A stretch of DNA of 64,000 nt from Kappaphycus alvarezii (taxonomy: Eukaryota > Rhodophyta > Florideophyceae > Gigartinales > Solieriaceae), in contig NADL03000608.1 of assembly GCA_002205965.3 (NCBI GenBank), forward strand, positions 496,001 to 560,000. The letters are read 5' to 3'. Each line of letters starts with the position of its first letter. Position 1 is the stretch's first letter. The position numbers were made by a program, and so were the translations under genes. The notes below the pieces were generated by a model. That model was given only the letters and a program-made list of their open reading frames with translations, did not search any database and was not told the DNA's origin. Positions 11,169-21,639 of this stretch are shown piece by piece.

Positions 11169-12201
11169 AGCTACGGACAAGTCGCATCAATGGCGAACTC
11201 ATTGAAATCTCGTTTCTAGACAATGCAATGAACGACGTTTGCTTGATTTAGTTGTTACAATCGTCAATGCCTTCTTTTCGGCTCAGAATTGAATTGCTTG
11301 CACAGGCTGCCGTCAAGAATAGTGCATGTGTCGGGGTTAAGGTCAAATGCTCCAACCCGTTTTGTCATTGTTCTACGTTAATTCTCGGACCGAGTTTTAA
11401 AGCGTGATCGTTTCCCTACAAAGTCATTCATGATAGGCCCTGTTGGATTACGCCTCTACTTATCAGTGGTTGCAGTTGCGGAGATTGGTCGGTACAGCAC
11501 TTCTCGTAGAAAGACTCGCCCCTTTCGAGATAAAATGATTTCAACTTGTTCACGTGTCCGATTCAACACACTGTTATAACCGGTTCTTGGAAATTTGTTG
11601 AGGAATAAGGCCAAGTTGCTGGCGAGGGTGAGCCTTTTCATTTGGCATACAACTTCGGGCAGAAACTTAATTCACTATAAATGTGAGGGCCAGAGTCCTT
11701 TCAGAACTCAAGTCAGATTGTTTGATTGTATGTTCCTACGCGGGGCATTTAAAATCTAGAGCCATTGTTGCAGTGTAGTGTACTTGTCCAGCTTCCGGTG
11801 CAAGTTGAAAGGACAATTTCCAATCTACTGTTGAAATGCTCTGTGGAGTTTACTATTGCCTGTCCGAGATTTGCGGCTCCATTGAAGTATTATTTATCAC
11901 TACTGTTTTCTTCAGTGCAATACAGAATTAAGCTGCGAATGTCCGTGACAGACAGGCACTCGCCATTGAAGGCCAAGGACTCGAAGGCCAAGGACTCCAT
12001 ACTGCGCAGCACGGTAGTCCAAGAAAAATTTGGGCTAATAGCGAGCGAAAGGGGCAATCTTGAGTCCTGTATTTCTCTCAAAAGAACACCTTAAAAATTA
12101 CCGCACTACTGTACAGTATACTGACAACGTCATTCTGCGTACACGTGTCTCATCGTTCGTCCTCTGTGAAATGCTTTACTCATTAATTTTTTTCTTCTTC
12201 A
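11169..12201. other. Upstream region of the GMC gene
   Basis: About 1 kb without a recognised gene. It should hold the promoter of the oxidoreductase, but no TATA box at a convincing distance was identified. A 15-bp direct duplication (aaggccaaggactcg twice) lies at about 11,969-11,998. Confidence 0.35.
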
Positions 12202-12733
12202 GATGCACCTATTGCGCCGCCGCCCACTTCCGCTGTCCCCACCCTGGATTCCTACGGACGCCACGCCTCTGTCTGTCCCTGCGCAGACGGCTCCATTCGG
12301 AGCCACAACTGTGTTCGCGACCGCCTCATTTCCGAGGCATCACGCTTATCAATTGGGATTCGCCCTGTCCGGGAATGGACCTTCCCGCAAGACTTGCCCC
12401 GACCCTCCAACTCTCGCCGGCGCCTCGACATCTACATCCATGATGACCAGTTCTCTCCCGTCCCGCAGGGTTACGACGTCACTGTCATCAGCCCCACTCC
12501 GCTCCGTACGCCCAACAGAGGATTGACACGCCCTCGCTGCCCATACTGCATCTGAGCGCGCGAAATCTCTCCGCTATGGCCACCTCTGCGACGAACTACG
12601 TACCGACTTCCACCCGATGGCTTTCGATCTATACGGGTCTGCCGGTCCCGGTGCCGAACGAGGTCTGTCCAGAATTGCTGAGTACATCGCTCTACGGAAA
12701 GGTAGTAGCCCTGCCTTCGAGCGCGATCGCTAG
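12202..12733 (+). mobile_element. LINE C-terminal fragment, first copy
   Basis: The plus strand reads as the end of a LINE protein: DSYGRHASVCPCADGSIRSH (a Cys/His cluster), VRDRLISEASRL, VREWTF, RRRLDIYIHDD then YDVTVIS (endonuclease-like D...D region), and after a +1 frame change near 12,545, KSLRYGHLCDEL, DFHPMAFDLYG and AERGLSRIAEYIALRKG before a stop at 12,731. These segments match the plan of the LINE at 8.1-8.9 kb but are clearly from another subfamily. The 5' part with reverse transcriptase is missing. Confidence 0.7.
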
Positions 12734-13062
12734 TTCACGATTATCAGCTCGCTCATACATCAACGAACTTCTGTCGCGATCAACCGACGACAACTCAACC
12801 GCTCCTGGCTCGGATAGATTTTTCCCCTTTTGAGGGCCGCTAGCTCCCCCTTTCCTGCTTGGTAAAATCTTCTTCTTCTTTTTCAGATACACGGCTGTTA
12901 TGACGAATCATCGCAAAATACGTACGTATCACTAGCGACAGCTCTCAGTAATACTGCCTACGGCTGGGCCAGATAGTCTCTGTCCCCACTTCACACATTT
13001 ACATTAAAAGATCACCTTTCCCCCCTTGTATTCTGATCTATTCTCTTTTTCTCTATCTATTC

Positions 13063-13469
13063 ATGTCATGTGAAGGCCTATTGCACAGCCGTCCTCAAAA
13101 ATTGGAGCCGGTACGACGCGGCTCGCCGGCGGCGCGGCTGCCCAAGGATATCATCGGAAGATTTAGAAGTTGGCACACGAGCTGTCCCGGCGAATACCCC
13201 CCCTCCCTGGACCCTTCTCGTGGTACTCGCGACCATGGTTTCCAGTTCTAGCCCCTCGCTTTTGACGTCCTATGTGCCGCATGCTCTGATGCCATCCTGC
13301 TCCTTAAAAGTTTTAATGACCAGGGTGCGAAGAAATGCCACGTCTCTCCCACCATCTTTCGGGAGCGTATATATTAGCGCCCTTTTTGCATCATTTGGTC
13401 GTCGGCAGCGATGGCCATCATGTGACTAATATGAACCATCCAGTTAGATCTTAACTGTAATAGTCGGTC
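13063..13469. other. Ambiguous coding-like stretch
   Basis: Plus-strand frames here are open for over 100 codons (13,070-13,429) and could be the 5' continuation of the LINE fragment that follows, but no LINE motif was recognised. Confidence 0.25.
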
Positions 13470-13751
13470 GGTACCGCAGGTGGTGCTGCGACACCCGCGG
13501 AGTGCGAGAAACGTCGTCATTACCGCGATTACTGCCACCAACATGATAGCCTCCTCTCGCGCGTCGGGATTGATATCTTTGGCGCCTTCGGCGACGAGGA
13601 CCAGAGTTTTGTCCGACGCCTCGCTTCCTTCGCTACTTCCCGTCGTAGTTCCTCTCTTCAGCAGGAGCCTTGCGACTTTGATACCCGCTTTGCGTTTAGC
13701 CTCCAAGTGATGCAGGCACGACAGGCTGCCACCAGCCGCCTGCTTGCGTAG
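13470..13751 (+). mobile_element. LINE C-terminal fragment, second copy
   Basis: An uninterrupted frame ends a LINE protein: ECEKRRHYRDYC, VGIDIFGAFGDEDQSFVRRL, SFATSRR and the closing QARQAATSRLLA before TAG at 13,749. The layout parallels the tail of the 12.2-kb copy (KxxxYxxxC, hydrophobic patch, arginine-rich helix), though the sequences are only distantly alike, so two LINE subfamilies have landed side by side in the same orientation. Confidence 0.6.
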
Positions 13752-15221
13752 TAGATGTCTGAATAATCTTCGCACAAGGTCATGCCTTTGAACTCGTAAA
13801 GGCTTACCACTACCAGTCAGTGTACACCCGAAATGACTAAGGAGTAAATATCATCTGTGCAAAAAAAATCTAAGGAGTAAATATCATCTGTGCAAAAAAG
13901 TCTTGCGGAATGTACTGAATCATCAGAGTTCTGGGGTGCACTACAGCGCGGTGCCATTGAATATTGAATGTCTCTTTCAATATTAGTTCCACATCGCTCG
14001 GCGGCCGGATCATGGTGGGCTCGGGCGCCGAGGCATCAAGACCCAGCGGGTATTACGGATCGCTCGTCCTTGCTTCTGAGCGTTCGCGGTGTCGATTTTG
14101 GTTTTTATCGCTCTGGTTGGATTGTCATCCCTCCCCCCACTGCACGTTGGGTCGATCTGGGAAAGGCGTATAAGGAAGGCCGTCCTCCTCGATCAGACTT
14201 AGCAATGCTCATCATACCCTGCCGCACTCAACAAGTGCTGTCTTTGTCACAGGAAGCGAGGGTTCCAAGCTGCTGTTGTCCTATTGGCATTACTCAAGGT
14301 CGCCCACTTTGAGAATTCGTCGCAGTCGTCGCCGCTTTCTGTAGTCACCACGCCTACACCGGGAGTGCTTCAACCCGTTGCTTTCTCGGCTTACCGAGAT
14401 TTTATTGGGGAAATTTTCTTCCATCCCCTTTGCTGGAGTAGGCATCGCTTAATCCCTTGCCGGCTTGTGTCTGTATACAAGGCCCACTTACGTTTATCTT
14501 CAAATAAAGGTCCCAGTACCCTCAGTGTACACTGCCTGTAATAAGTATAGCAACACCAGAAAAATGCTGGCATTTCCAGCAAAAATGCGGTTTCTTTAAA
14601 ACAAATTGCACAAACCCGCTTAATTGCATGCATAAGACTTTCTGCAAAGCCAATTTCCACTTGGAAAATTATTTCTTATTTTTCTAATAGAGGCCATTAG
14701 GATCGATCTATGACTTGAAAATTTTTATACAGAAAGGGCTCGCGATAGTGCCAGCGCAGCAAGCGAACGGTTTGCTGTGCCAGCGCAGCATCTGTGACAG
14801 CTCAGCAGGAATGCTTAGATATTTTATGATATTAATTTAGTACAAAATGCTACTGTAGCCACTAGATTTAATTTTTATGGTGGACTAGTTCTACATTGAA
14901 CTGTACAGTACTGTGCTTTCAAATACATTGCAGACGGGCTACAATAAACTCTATATAAAGGCTTGCGTATAGAATAGCGAAGCAAGTCCAGGACAAGAAT
15001 CATCAGCCACCAGACAGAAGTAAACACTTGTTATTTCCTCAATAAGGGGAAGCCAACCCGTCGAGCAAAACGGTCAGTAGTTGTGTTAGACATTGTAAGC
15101 TCGGCCTGTAGGGCTTACAGTAGTCTTCCACCAGCGACCTTGCTGCGTGCTACACGTGTCATATCTTTGGGGCTGTGAAACTACAGAAATGGCTTAAAAA
15201 TGGAAATTTATCATAATCTCG
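13752..15221. other. No recognised gene
   Basis: Open frames at 13,964-14,312 lack any motif. A small direct duplication lies inside (listed separately). At 14,735-14,800 the 13-mer tgccagcgcagca occurs twice about 28 bp apart. Confidence 0.35.
13837..13899. repeat. Tandem duplication with A runs
   Basis: The unit ctaaggagtaaatatcatct plus gtgc and a run of A occurs twice (13,837-13,868 and 13,870-13,898), identical outside the A run. Likely replication slippage. Confidence 0.7.
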
Positions 15222-16544
15222 TTGACCAATGAAATAAAACCATTTAGTGCTCATAGATTTCTGATTACTTTCCATGTCGGGGAAATCCCAATTTTGACGA
15301 CAAACACAGAAAGAACAGATATTTCTTGGTTCCTCGCGGTTACCAATAAACCTTGGGTTGCCATTTTCTTCCCTGCCAAGTTGGCCACACCACTTCCCCA
15401 CGTTTTTAACGACGAGCTCCCCTCCCGGAATAGCATGACCTACGATCATCCTGCCAGTCAGGTAACCGTCACCAACAGCGCATCCACTCTGCAACTGACG
15501 ACTATTACGCCTGTTCAACCAGCGACTCCTGCAACGCCAACAGCTCCGCTAGAACCGTCCGTTCCGAAAACACCTACACCAATCATTCCATCGACATCAA
15601 AGATGCAGCCAGATGCGCCCTTTTTGGTAACACCAATGATCCCGTCAAGATCAAATGATCTCCCGGCACCTCGAACCGAACTTCCCGACTTTCGAAACTA
15701 TCCTACTGCTCCACGGTTCTCGATCCGCAGGAAGATGAAGACAACACTACCTCTGTACTCCCGACCACTGACACGCGCAAGGTCATTCCCGAGAATCTTG
15801 CTCAATCCAAACATGCTCTGCGCCTTTGTTTGCTCTACAACTATAATTGCAAATATATCTTCAAAGCAATCAAAGTTTCCGGAATCTCTAAGGCTAAAGT
15901 CGGTACTAAACTTAAGGTGATTGCTACTAAGATGTTCCAACGGCTTTTTTCTCTAGAGCATGCTTTTGGACTCGTCGACAACTCTGAGGGCTCTTCTGTC
16001 GTCTTATCATCTACGGCGCAACGTTTGGCAAGGCTCAAACCAACCGTCGTTAAGGAGACGAAGAGTGGTCAATCAACTTCAGGTGGTTGGGGCTGTGAAG
16101 AAATAACTTGGCAACACGGCGATAAGCCCATTTTCGATGGTGATAGAGAGGTAAAAATAGGGGAGCTCGTGTTATAGAATGATGATAATATTGGTTCAGA
16201 ACCTATAACCGTGCGAGAGTCCGACTTTGAAGCGTCGAATTCTGCCGGATTCTTCACGTACTGGAAGACACACGAATGAAGACGATACGTAGGCAGTTAA
16301 TGGAAGAACACGTGCTGAACTAAAAGCCTATCGATCCGTGGACAGACAGTGTTGCACCTCTGTTCAACGATTTGACCTTCAAACCGGCAACCGTGTCAAT
16401 TTTATCGGGAGGTGTTAGTAGTTCAGATATATCCTCGCTCAATCCTACTCTTCGGCCGTATGAAAGTGAAGGAGGCGAGCTTAAGAGGAAATTCGAGGAG
16501 TACACCATATGGCCACCCAACATCGAGAAAACTTGCTCCGGCTA
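15222..16544 (+). CDS. Unrecognised protein gene, frame-broken
   Basis: Three plus-strand segments have the look of real coding sequence. The first (from ATG 15,222) has a Pro/Thr-rich linker (TPATPTAPLEPSVPKTPTP). The second (about 15,715-16,180) reads STVLDPQEDEDNTTSVLP, then HALRLCLLYNYN, SKAKVGTKLKVIATKMFQRL and LEHAFGLVDNSEG. The last (about 16,320-16,544) reads KPIDPWTDSVAPLFNDL, LSGGVSSSDISSLNP and GELKRKFEEYTIWPPNIEK before a TAA. At least two frame changes separate them. I recognise no family. It could be a host gene with sequence errors or a decayed element gene; the absence of nucleic-acid or transposon motifs leaves this open. Confidence 0.4.
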
Positions 16545-17940
16545 ATATTCGTAGTGTTATGTAGAGCATTGTTTCAATATTCTTGGTAGCACCCGGGTAA
16601 TTTTCTCTTGTCTGTTGCCTGTCGAGTTATAGCCTTAGGAGATTACAAAGAGTCCTGAACTGCACAAGATCGACTCTGTACAATCTTCTAAACAGATTTT
16701 AACCGAACTCCAGAATATATTCATCAATGAAAAACGAACGGCGTTTCATCATTATCCTGCCTCTACGTAAATCCTGCGCCATCATAGATACCACTGCAGT
16801 GAGGGGCATGGTGGGGAGTAAGTTTTTAACACTTTAATATTGCGGTTGGTCCACAATATTTTCTTGAGAACAAAAAATCTGCGAGCAATGTGCTCTATGC
16901 GCCGTCGCATATTGATGTGCGCTGATGGATGTGCTGGTGGGAAGGGAAGAGGTTTTTTACGGTCATGGCTACTACGATGGTAACCGCTACTTACGGCAAT
17001 CCATCGGCATGTTTCCAGTTTCATTTTCAAAGCCATAGAACAAAAATGTAATGAATGTTCTGGAAATCATGACACATGTCATTTTTTTCCAATTTCCAAT
17101 TTCCGGCTACCAAAAAGTCATGGAAAGACCCTTACAATGTCTGTAAAAAGTATAGATCCATCGATGAAATAGACAGTTCTTGACAAACTAGTACTCTTTG
17201 TTATCTTTCCTTCTCTTCAGGACATTTCCACACCTCTTGGGGAGGTATTAAACCAGTTATACAAGCAGCGCAACCCCCAGTCCATCCCGTGAGGACTGAA
17301 TATATTCTTTCAAATCAATGACTGACCGAGCCTGCCTCTTGTTTGCGTAAAAATTCCTAGCAGGGGTAGAGCGTAAATTCTCGATTGGATTTAAGGTCAG
17401 GGAAACCGTCAGAGTAAGGTAAAAGAGTACTTTAATTATCGTAAAACCACTTTCTGTAGTGCTTTGTCGTATGGATATACGCTCTGTCCTATTGAGATTT
17501 CCAGTCTCCAGTATTATACTATGCAGTACACGGCAATAAATGGACCTCCAGAGTTCTACTATAGGCTCTCGCATCCTGGTTTCCACTTAAAAAGGGCAAG
17601 GAGCTCTTCCCCGAAACTGAAAATGCCCCCACACTATCACAGATCCACCGCCTTGCTGCAGCAGAGGAAAATGGTTTTGTTCTTTACCTATACCATACCC
17701 GTACGATGCCCAGACATCTGGGTCTAAAATAAACTTTTCTCGTCACTGAAAACGAGTCTACGCCATTTTTCCATATTCCATGTAACATGTGCCTGAGCTC
17801 AGTTCCAATGGTTTACCTTGTGTGTCTCTGTGAGAATATGTGCTTCTTTTATCCTTCTAAACTGATACATTACACTCCTCTTCAGCACCTTTCATATTCT
17901 AGATTGTTTTATGGGCAGAGAGTGGTTCGTGTAGAGGGAT
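16545..17940. other. No recognised gene
   Basis: Both strands were read; only short frames without motifs were found. Confidence 0.35.
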
Positions 17941-17954
17941 CGAGGTGGAAAATG

Positions 17955-18281
17955 TTACCTTGAGGCTTCTCTGAAGAGGCGACGCATGTGGTGTTCTGTC
18001 ATTTTTGGTTGCTTTTTTTGACCTTTTCTTAACGTGATGTGACGCCTGGAGGCGTCATATCTCGCTTGAAATACGGTCCTACTACGTTGTAAAACCTCCG
18101 TAGTTGCTTGGCAATTGCAAGATCGGATATTTTTTGCCCATGAATGGCAGCAATAATCAATTTTCCCTTCCTGTTGATTGATAGCCTTTCGGCAAGTGTT
18201 TGGGTGCCGATGTGTTGCCTGTAGCCTGGAAAGGGGGAAGAAACAGCAACCAGGCAGTTTTATATCTGTATGTATCCACAA
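17955..18281 (-). mobile_element. Possible Tc1/mariner transposase N-terminal scrap
   Basis: In one minus-strand frame the segment ERLSINRKGKLIIAAIHGQK is followed by ISDLAIAKQLRRFYNVVGPY, which fits the helix-turn-helix that opens Tc1/mariner transposases (a helix, a G-x-S/K-I turn, then IA..L..S). A second segment, KMTEHHMRRLFREAS, resembles the following linker before the DDE core. A frame change separates the two. No catalytic core was found downstream, so only the DNA-binding end is left, if the assignment is right. Confidence 0.35.
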
Positions 18282-19640
18282 TTGGCGGTAAAGTTCTCCA
18301 GAACCAAGTGATTATATACCTTTTACAGGGGTTCGGGTAGCCGTCTATAGAAAAATTGAAGAAGTGATTGACAAAATGCAAAATAACTTCCCCAAACGTC
18401 TTCTTCATCTATTTAAATGGTTTTAAGCTGTTTATTTTAAATAAATCGCATTTCTGCGAGAAATATTTGCAATTTTCGGGTGCTACTATACTTATTACAG
18501 GATGTGGATTGGAGGTGTGCTTACAGTACAGAGGGAAGAGGTAAATTTTTGTTCAAATGCAGTATGAGGGGACTTTACGGCACCTGTCGGATCTAGTGAG
18601 GCTCAACAGCGCTGAATTTCCGCTGGTTGATCATAACGGTAGTGCAAAGTAGCACGAAAGCTGACAACTTTTTTCGGAGCGTACAAAAATCCGTGATGGC
18701 AGATTTTCCCCGCCTCGTGGCAGTGCAGATTGCGATATCCTGGAGGATCCGGAGGCTGGATATGTTGATATGTCCATAAACAGCAATTGAAACGGGGCGC
18801 AATTCAATGCCTTCAGATCGGCATGGGGGGCTGTAGTAGATATGATTCTTCAGGGTGGCGCGTTCGAGCGCGGATGTCCCGCGATCGAGAAGTCTTGGTA
18901 GTAACTTGAGTACGGGCTGACGACGGTAATGTAAAATAATTGCGGGGAGGGGGCGAAAAGGCGTCATCGACGACGAGGTCGAGTCTCCGTTGTTAAGCCG
19001 GGCTTTTGTGGAGGTTGGCCACCATGGCTCATTCTCATGAGACAGAAAGGCCTATAGAGAGGTCGGTAAGGTGGCTGAGTAGAGTGTACCGTAACCGTTT
19101 GTGCCGCCTCACGGCCCCTAACGTGCTCTTAAGGACGGAGGCGTGGTGACCGGATGTTTGGTGACCGGATGTTTGGTGACCGGATATGTCAAGTATGTGG
19201 TAGTACAGTACTGTTACAACTTAACTCCGAAGTTGCAAAGCACGGACCAGGACTGTCGTACTTCCAATCACTGATGCCTCTATAGTCCTGGAGACCAGTT
19301 CAGGAGCACTTTCAAGACTACAGAGGAGCATTAAATGCGGACTAGGCACGTCGCTTACAGAATACTACTGTACTGTACGTGTTACTGCACTGCGCTTGCA
19401 AGACAATTGTACATACCACTTAATAATTGAATTATCACATTCGTACCTTGTGCGTCACTAGCGTAGGTAAAAATTAACTAACAATCAACTTAGACAATCA
19501 ACACGAAATTCAAACACAAAAATTCATAACTTGGCGCCTGCCTCTCCTGCCATCCTCTTTCGGACTGCCCCTCCTCCCCCATCTTTTCTGCCTTTCTCCC
19601 TCCCCAGTTCCAATTTTTGTCATTGTAGCTCATCCACCCC
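18282..19640. other. No recognised gene
   Basis: Short frames only; the 124-codon minus frame at 18,593-18,967 has no motif. A small triple tandem repeat is listed separately. Confidence 0.35.
19145..19189. repeat. 15-bp unit repeated three times
   Basis: The unit ggtgaccggatgttt occurs three times head to tail; the third copy has two changes (ggtgaccggatatgt). Confidence 0.8.
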
Positions 19641-19643
19641 ACC

Positions 19644-20900
19644 TTACTTGCCAATCAACCCCCATGTTTCCACATCCCCTGCTTTACAAACATCTATATC
19701 TTCCATCTGCCCGATAAAATCCCAGCACAGTTCTCGGTGTTCCAGCAGTAACCCCTCCAAACTTAGCGGTCCGCTACCGCCATTTCCGCTACCGCCAACG
19801 CATCCCGGGTAGCCTCCTGTACCTTGTATGAGTCGTGTATTTTGTGCCTCAGCCGTCCCATTTCGCATACCGCTACAGCGTAGTCCGTCACTACCTCCAC
19901 TAGCCTCAGGACCCCTATCGCGTCATAGAAAGACTCTTTTGGCAGGTCTGTAGTGCTTTGCACCTTTTTTATCTTCCAACTCATTGTTTGCCCTCCCTCC
20001 CAACTCATATGTCCTTGCGTGGTCTTTCATAGGCGTCAACTCCCCTTCCGCGCTTCCCCTCTGCGTTCACCATTTAGAACACTTGCCCTTCTGGATCAAT
20101 TATGTACTGACGCACAACTTCCGGAACTATCTACGCAAAAGGCGTGCAACTGTCCTCTTACCCCTTCAAGTCCTATTATAACCCATAAATAATTCGAGGC
20201 ACTCCCCCTTTTCCGCAGTGACCTGGTCAGTCCCTGAATCGGCTAGCATATCCACTGCCTCGAATAGTGTTTTTAAATTATCGGCACTTTTCAGAACTTC
20301 CACGTCCACAAGCGCTTTCTCAGTTCCCTCCGCAATAGGGATTACATTTCATCTGCTCAAATGGCGCTTTCCGGGATCATCCCGCGACTTGTCCTCCATA
20401 CATCTTGCGACTTTCCGCCTGCCTGATCGGTGCCCTTCGATTCTTCCACATAGTCAGATGATCTATCTTGTACAGTATCTTTGTATCGTTATACAGAAGC
20501 GAGGACAAACCAATCAGCATTGTTTTGCAGCTGCTCAAGGTCAGACATTTTTTCAAGCATCCCAAAAACAGTGAAATACTCTTTGCACGAGAGTCAGTTA
20601 GGCTTCCACCTCATCTTCGGCCGCCCCAGGTTCCATGTCACAGTGGGATGTACGACTATCCACTTCGGCTGGAGGCATTTCTCCAAACTACTTTCGCAAC
20701 TCACTTGCTTCAGCGGCATACATGGCTACTTTTTCCTGTCAACCTCCTCGGCAAGCAACCTATTTGCTTGAATGTGGGGAGAAATTCCGTACATCGAGAG
20801 AAATATCTTACAGTAGCCCCACCGTACGGTAGTAATTGAAGCTGGGCTACTGTACAGTATCCGTTGAGGCACAGTTACCTTAGACACTGTAATAATACCT
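19644..20900 (-). other. Unrecognised coding remnant
   Basis: The minus strand holds several coherent helix-rich segments in different frames: RLLAEEVDRKK near 20,755, IAEGTEKALVDVEVLKSADN then LKTLFEAVDMLADSG at about 20,230-20,340, and ESFYDAIGVLRLVEVVTDYA then VAVCEMGRLRHKIHDSYK at about 19,820-19,940. Their order and regular heptad-like spacing suggest one coiled-coil-rich protein broken by frame changes. No family recognised; it may be a gene or an element's structural protein. Confidence 0.35.
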
Positions 20901-21639
20901 CGGGCGTCCTCCATTAGCACGCTCTGGACCCAAATCGGTTCTTGCGTACTATCAGCTTCAGCAAGACTTGGTCGACGAGTGGTTGATGCAAATTATCGCG
21001 GGAGCAAGCCTGGCGACTTTGAACTAATGCCATATTGCTGCCGAGCTGCCTCGACCGGTCCTTCGAGGTGCATAACGGTGAATGTAAGCGAGAAATTCCG
21101 GCAGACTGGGTGTCCTAGATTACATTCTCGATGTTTTATTAAACTTGCCGCGCAAATTCCGGCAAGGGACTGGTTTTCTTAAAAGTCGAAAATGGTTCCG
21201 AGCCAGTAACCTCCTTGGGGAGTCTCGTAGGGATTATACGCACTCATCCTGTGCGAACAAGGATGCGGTAGGCAGCTGAAATCACGTCCTACCAGCGGGT
21301 TGTGTTGTGGGTCTGGTGTCGGACACCTAGGGATCCTCCCAGTTACGTGAGGGTACCTGGTCCGTCATGATTCGCGCACGATGTGGTTAGGGATGAAATT
21401 TTGTCCCACCTACAGGACCTGTTAGGGTCTGTAGTTTGACTCCCGCCAAGTTTCTCGACCGAAAAGTGTATCCGTCGGCCCCCTCCCCGAGCACGGAAAT
21501 CACTCCACTGCTGGGTATCCCCCAAGGCTAGCTTCCGTTCCTTATGAATGTCATAAAAGCGAGCCACGGCCTCAGGTGACTCACTATCCGGGGTTCATCT
21601 GGACTACTTACGACCTCAAAGCTGTACCTTGAAGTGCCA
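20901..21639. other. No recognised gene
   Basis: Nothing supported on either strand; base composition changes sharply to AT-rich at about 21,640. Confidence 0.35.

Noticed and set aside
10749-11180. A separate 143-codon gene upstream of the GMC frame
   Set aside because: Its sequence is the N-terminal FAD fold that the next frame lacks; the two are one gene with a one-base shift. The TTG opening of the frame is also rejected for the ATG at 11,168.
12185-12202. Pyrimidine tract plus CAG read as a 3' splice site before the LINE fragment
   Set aside because: No matching exon or donor site upstream; the fragment is a 5'-truncated LINE.
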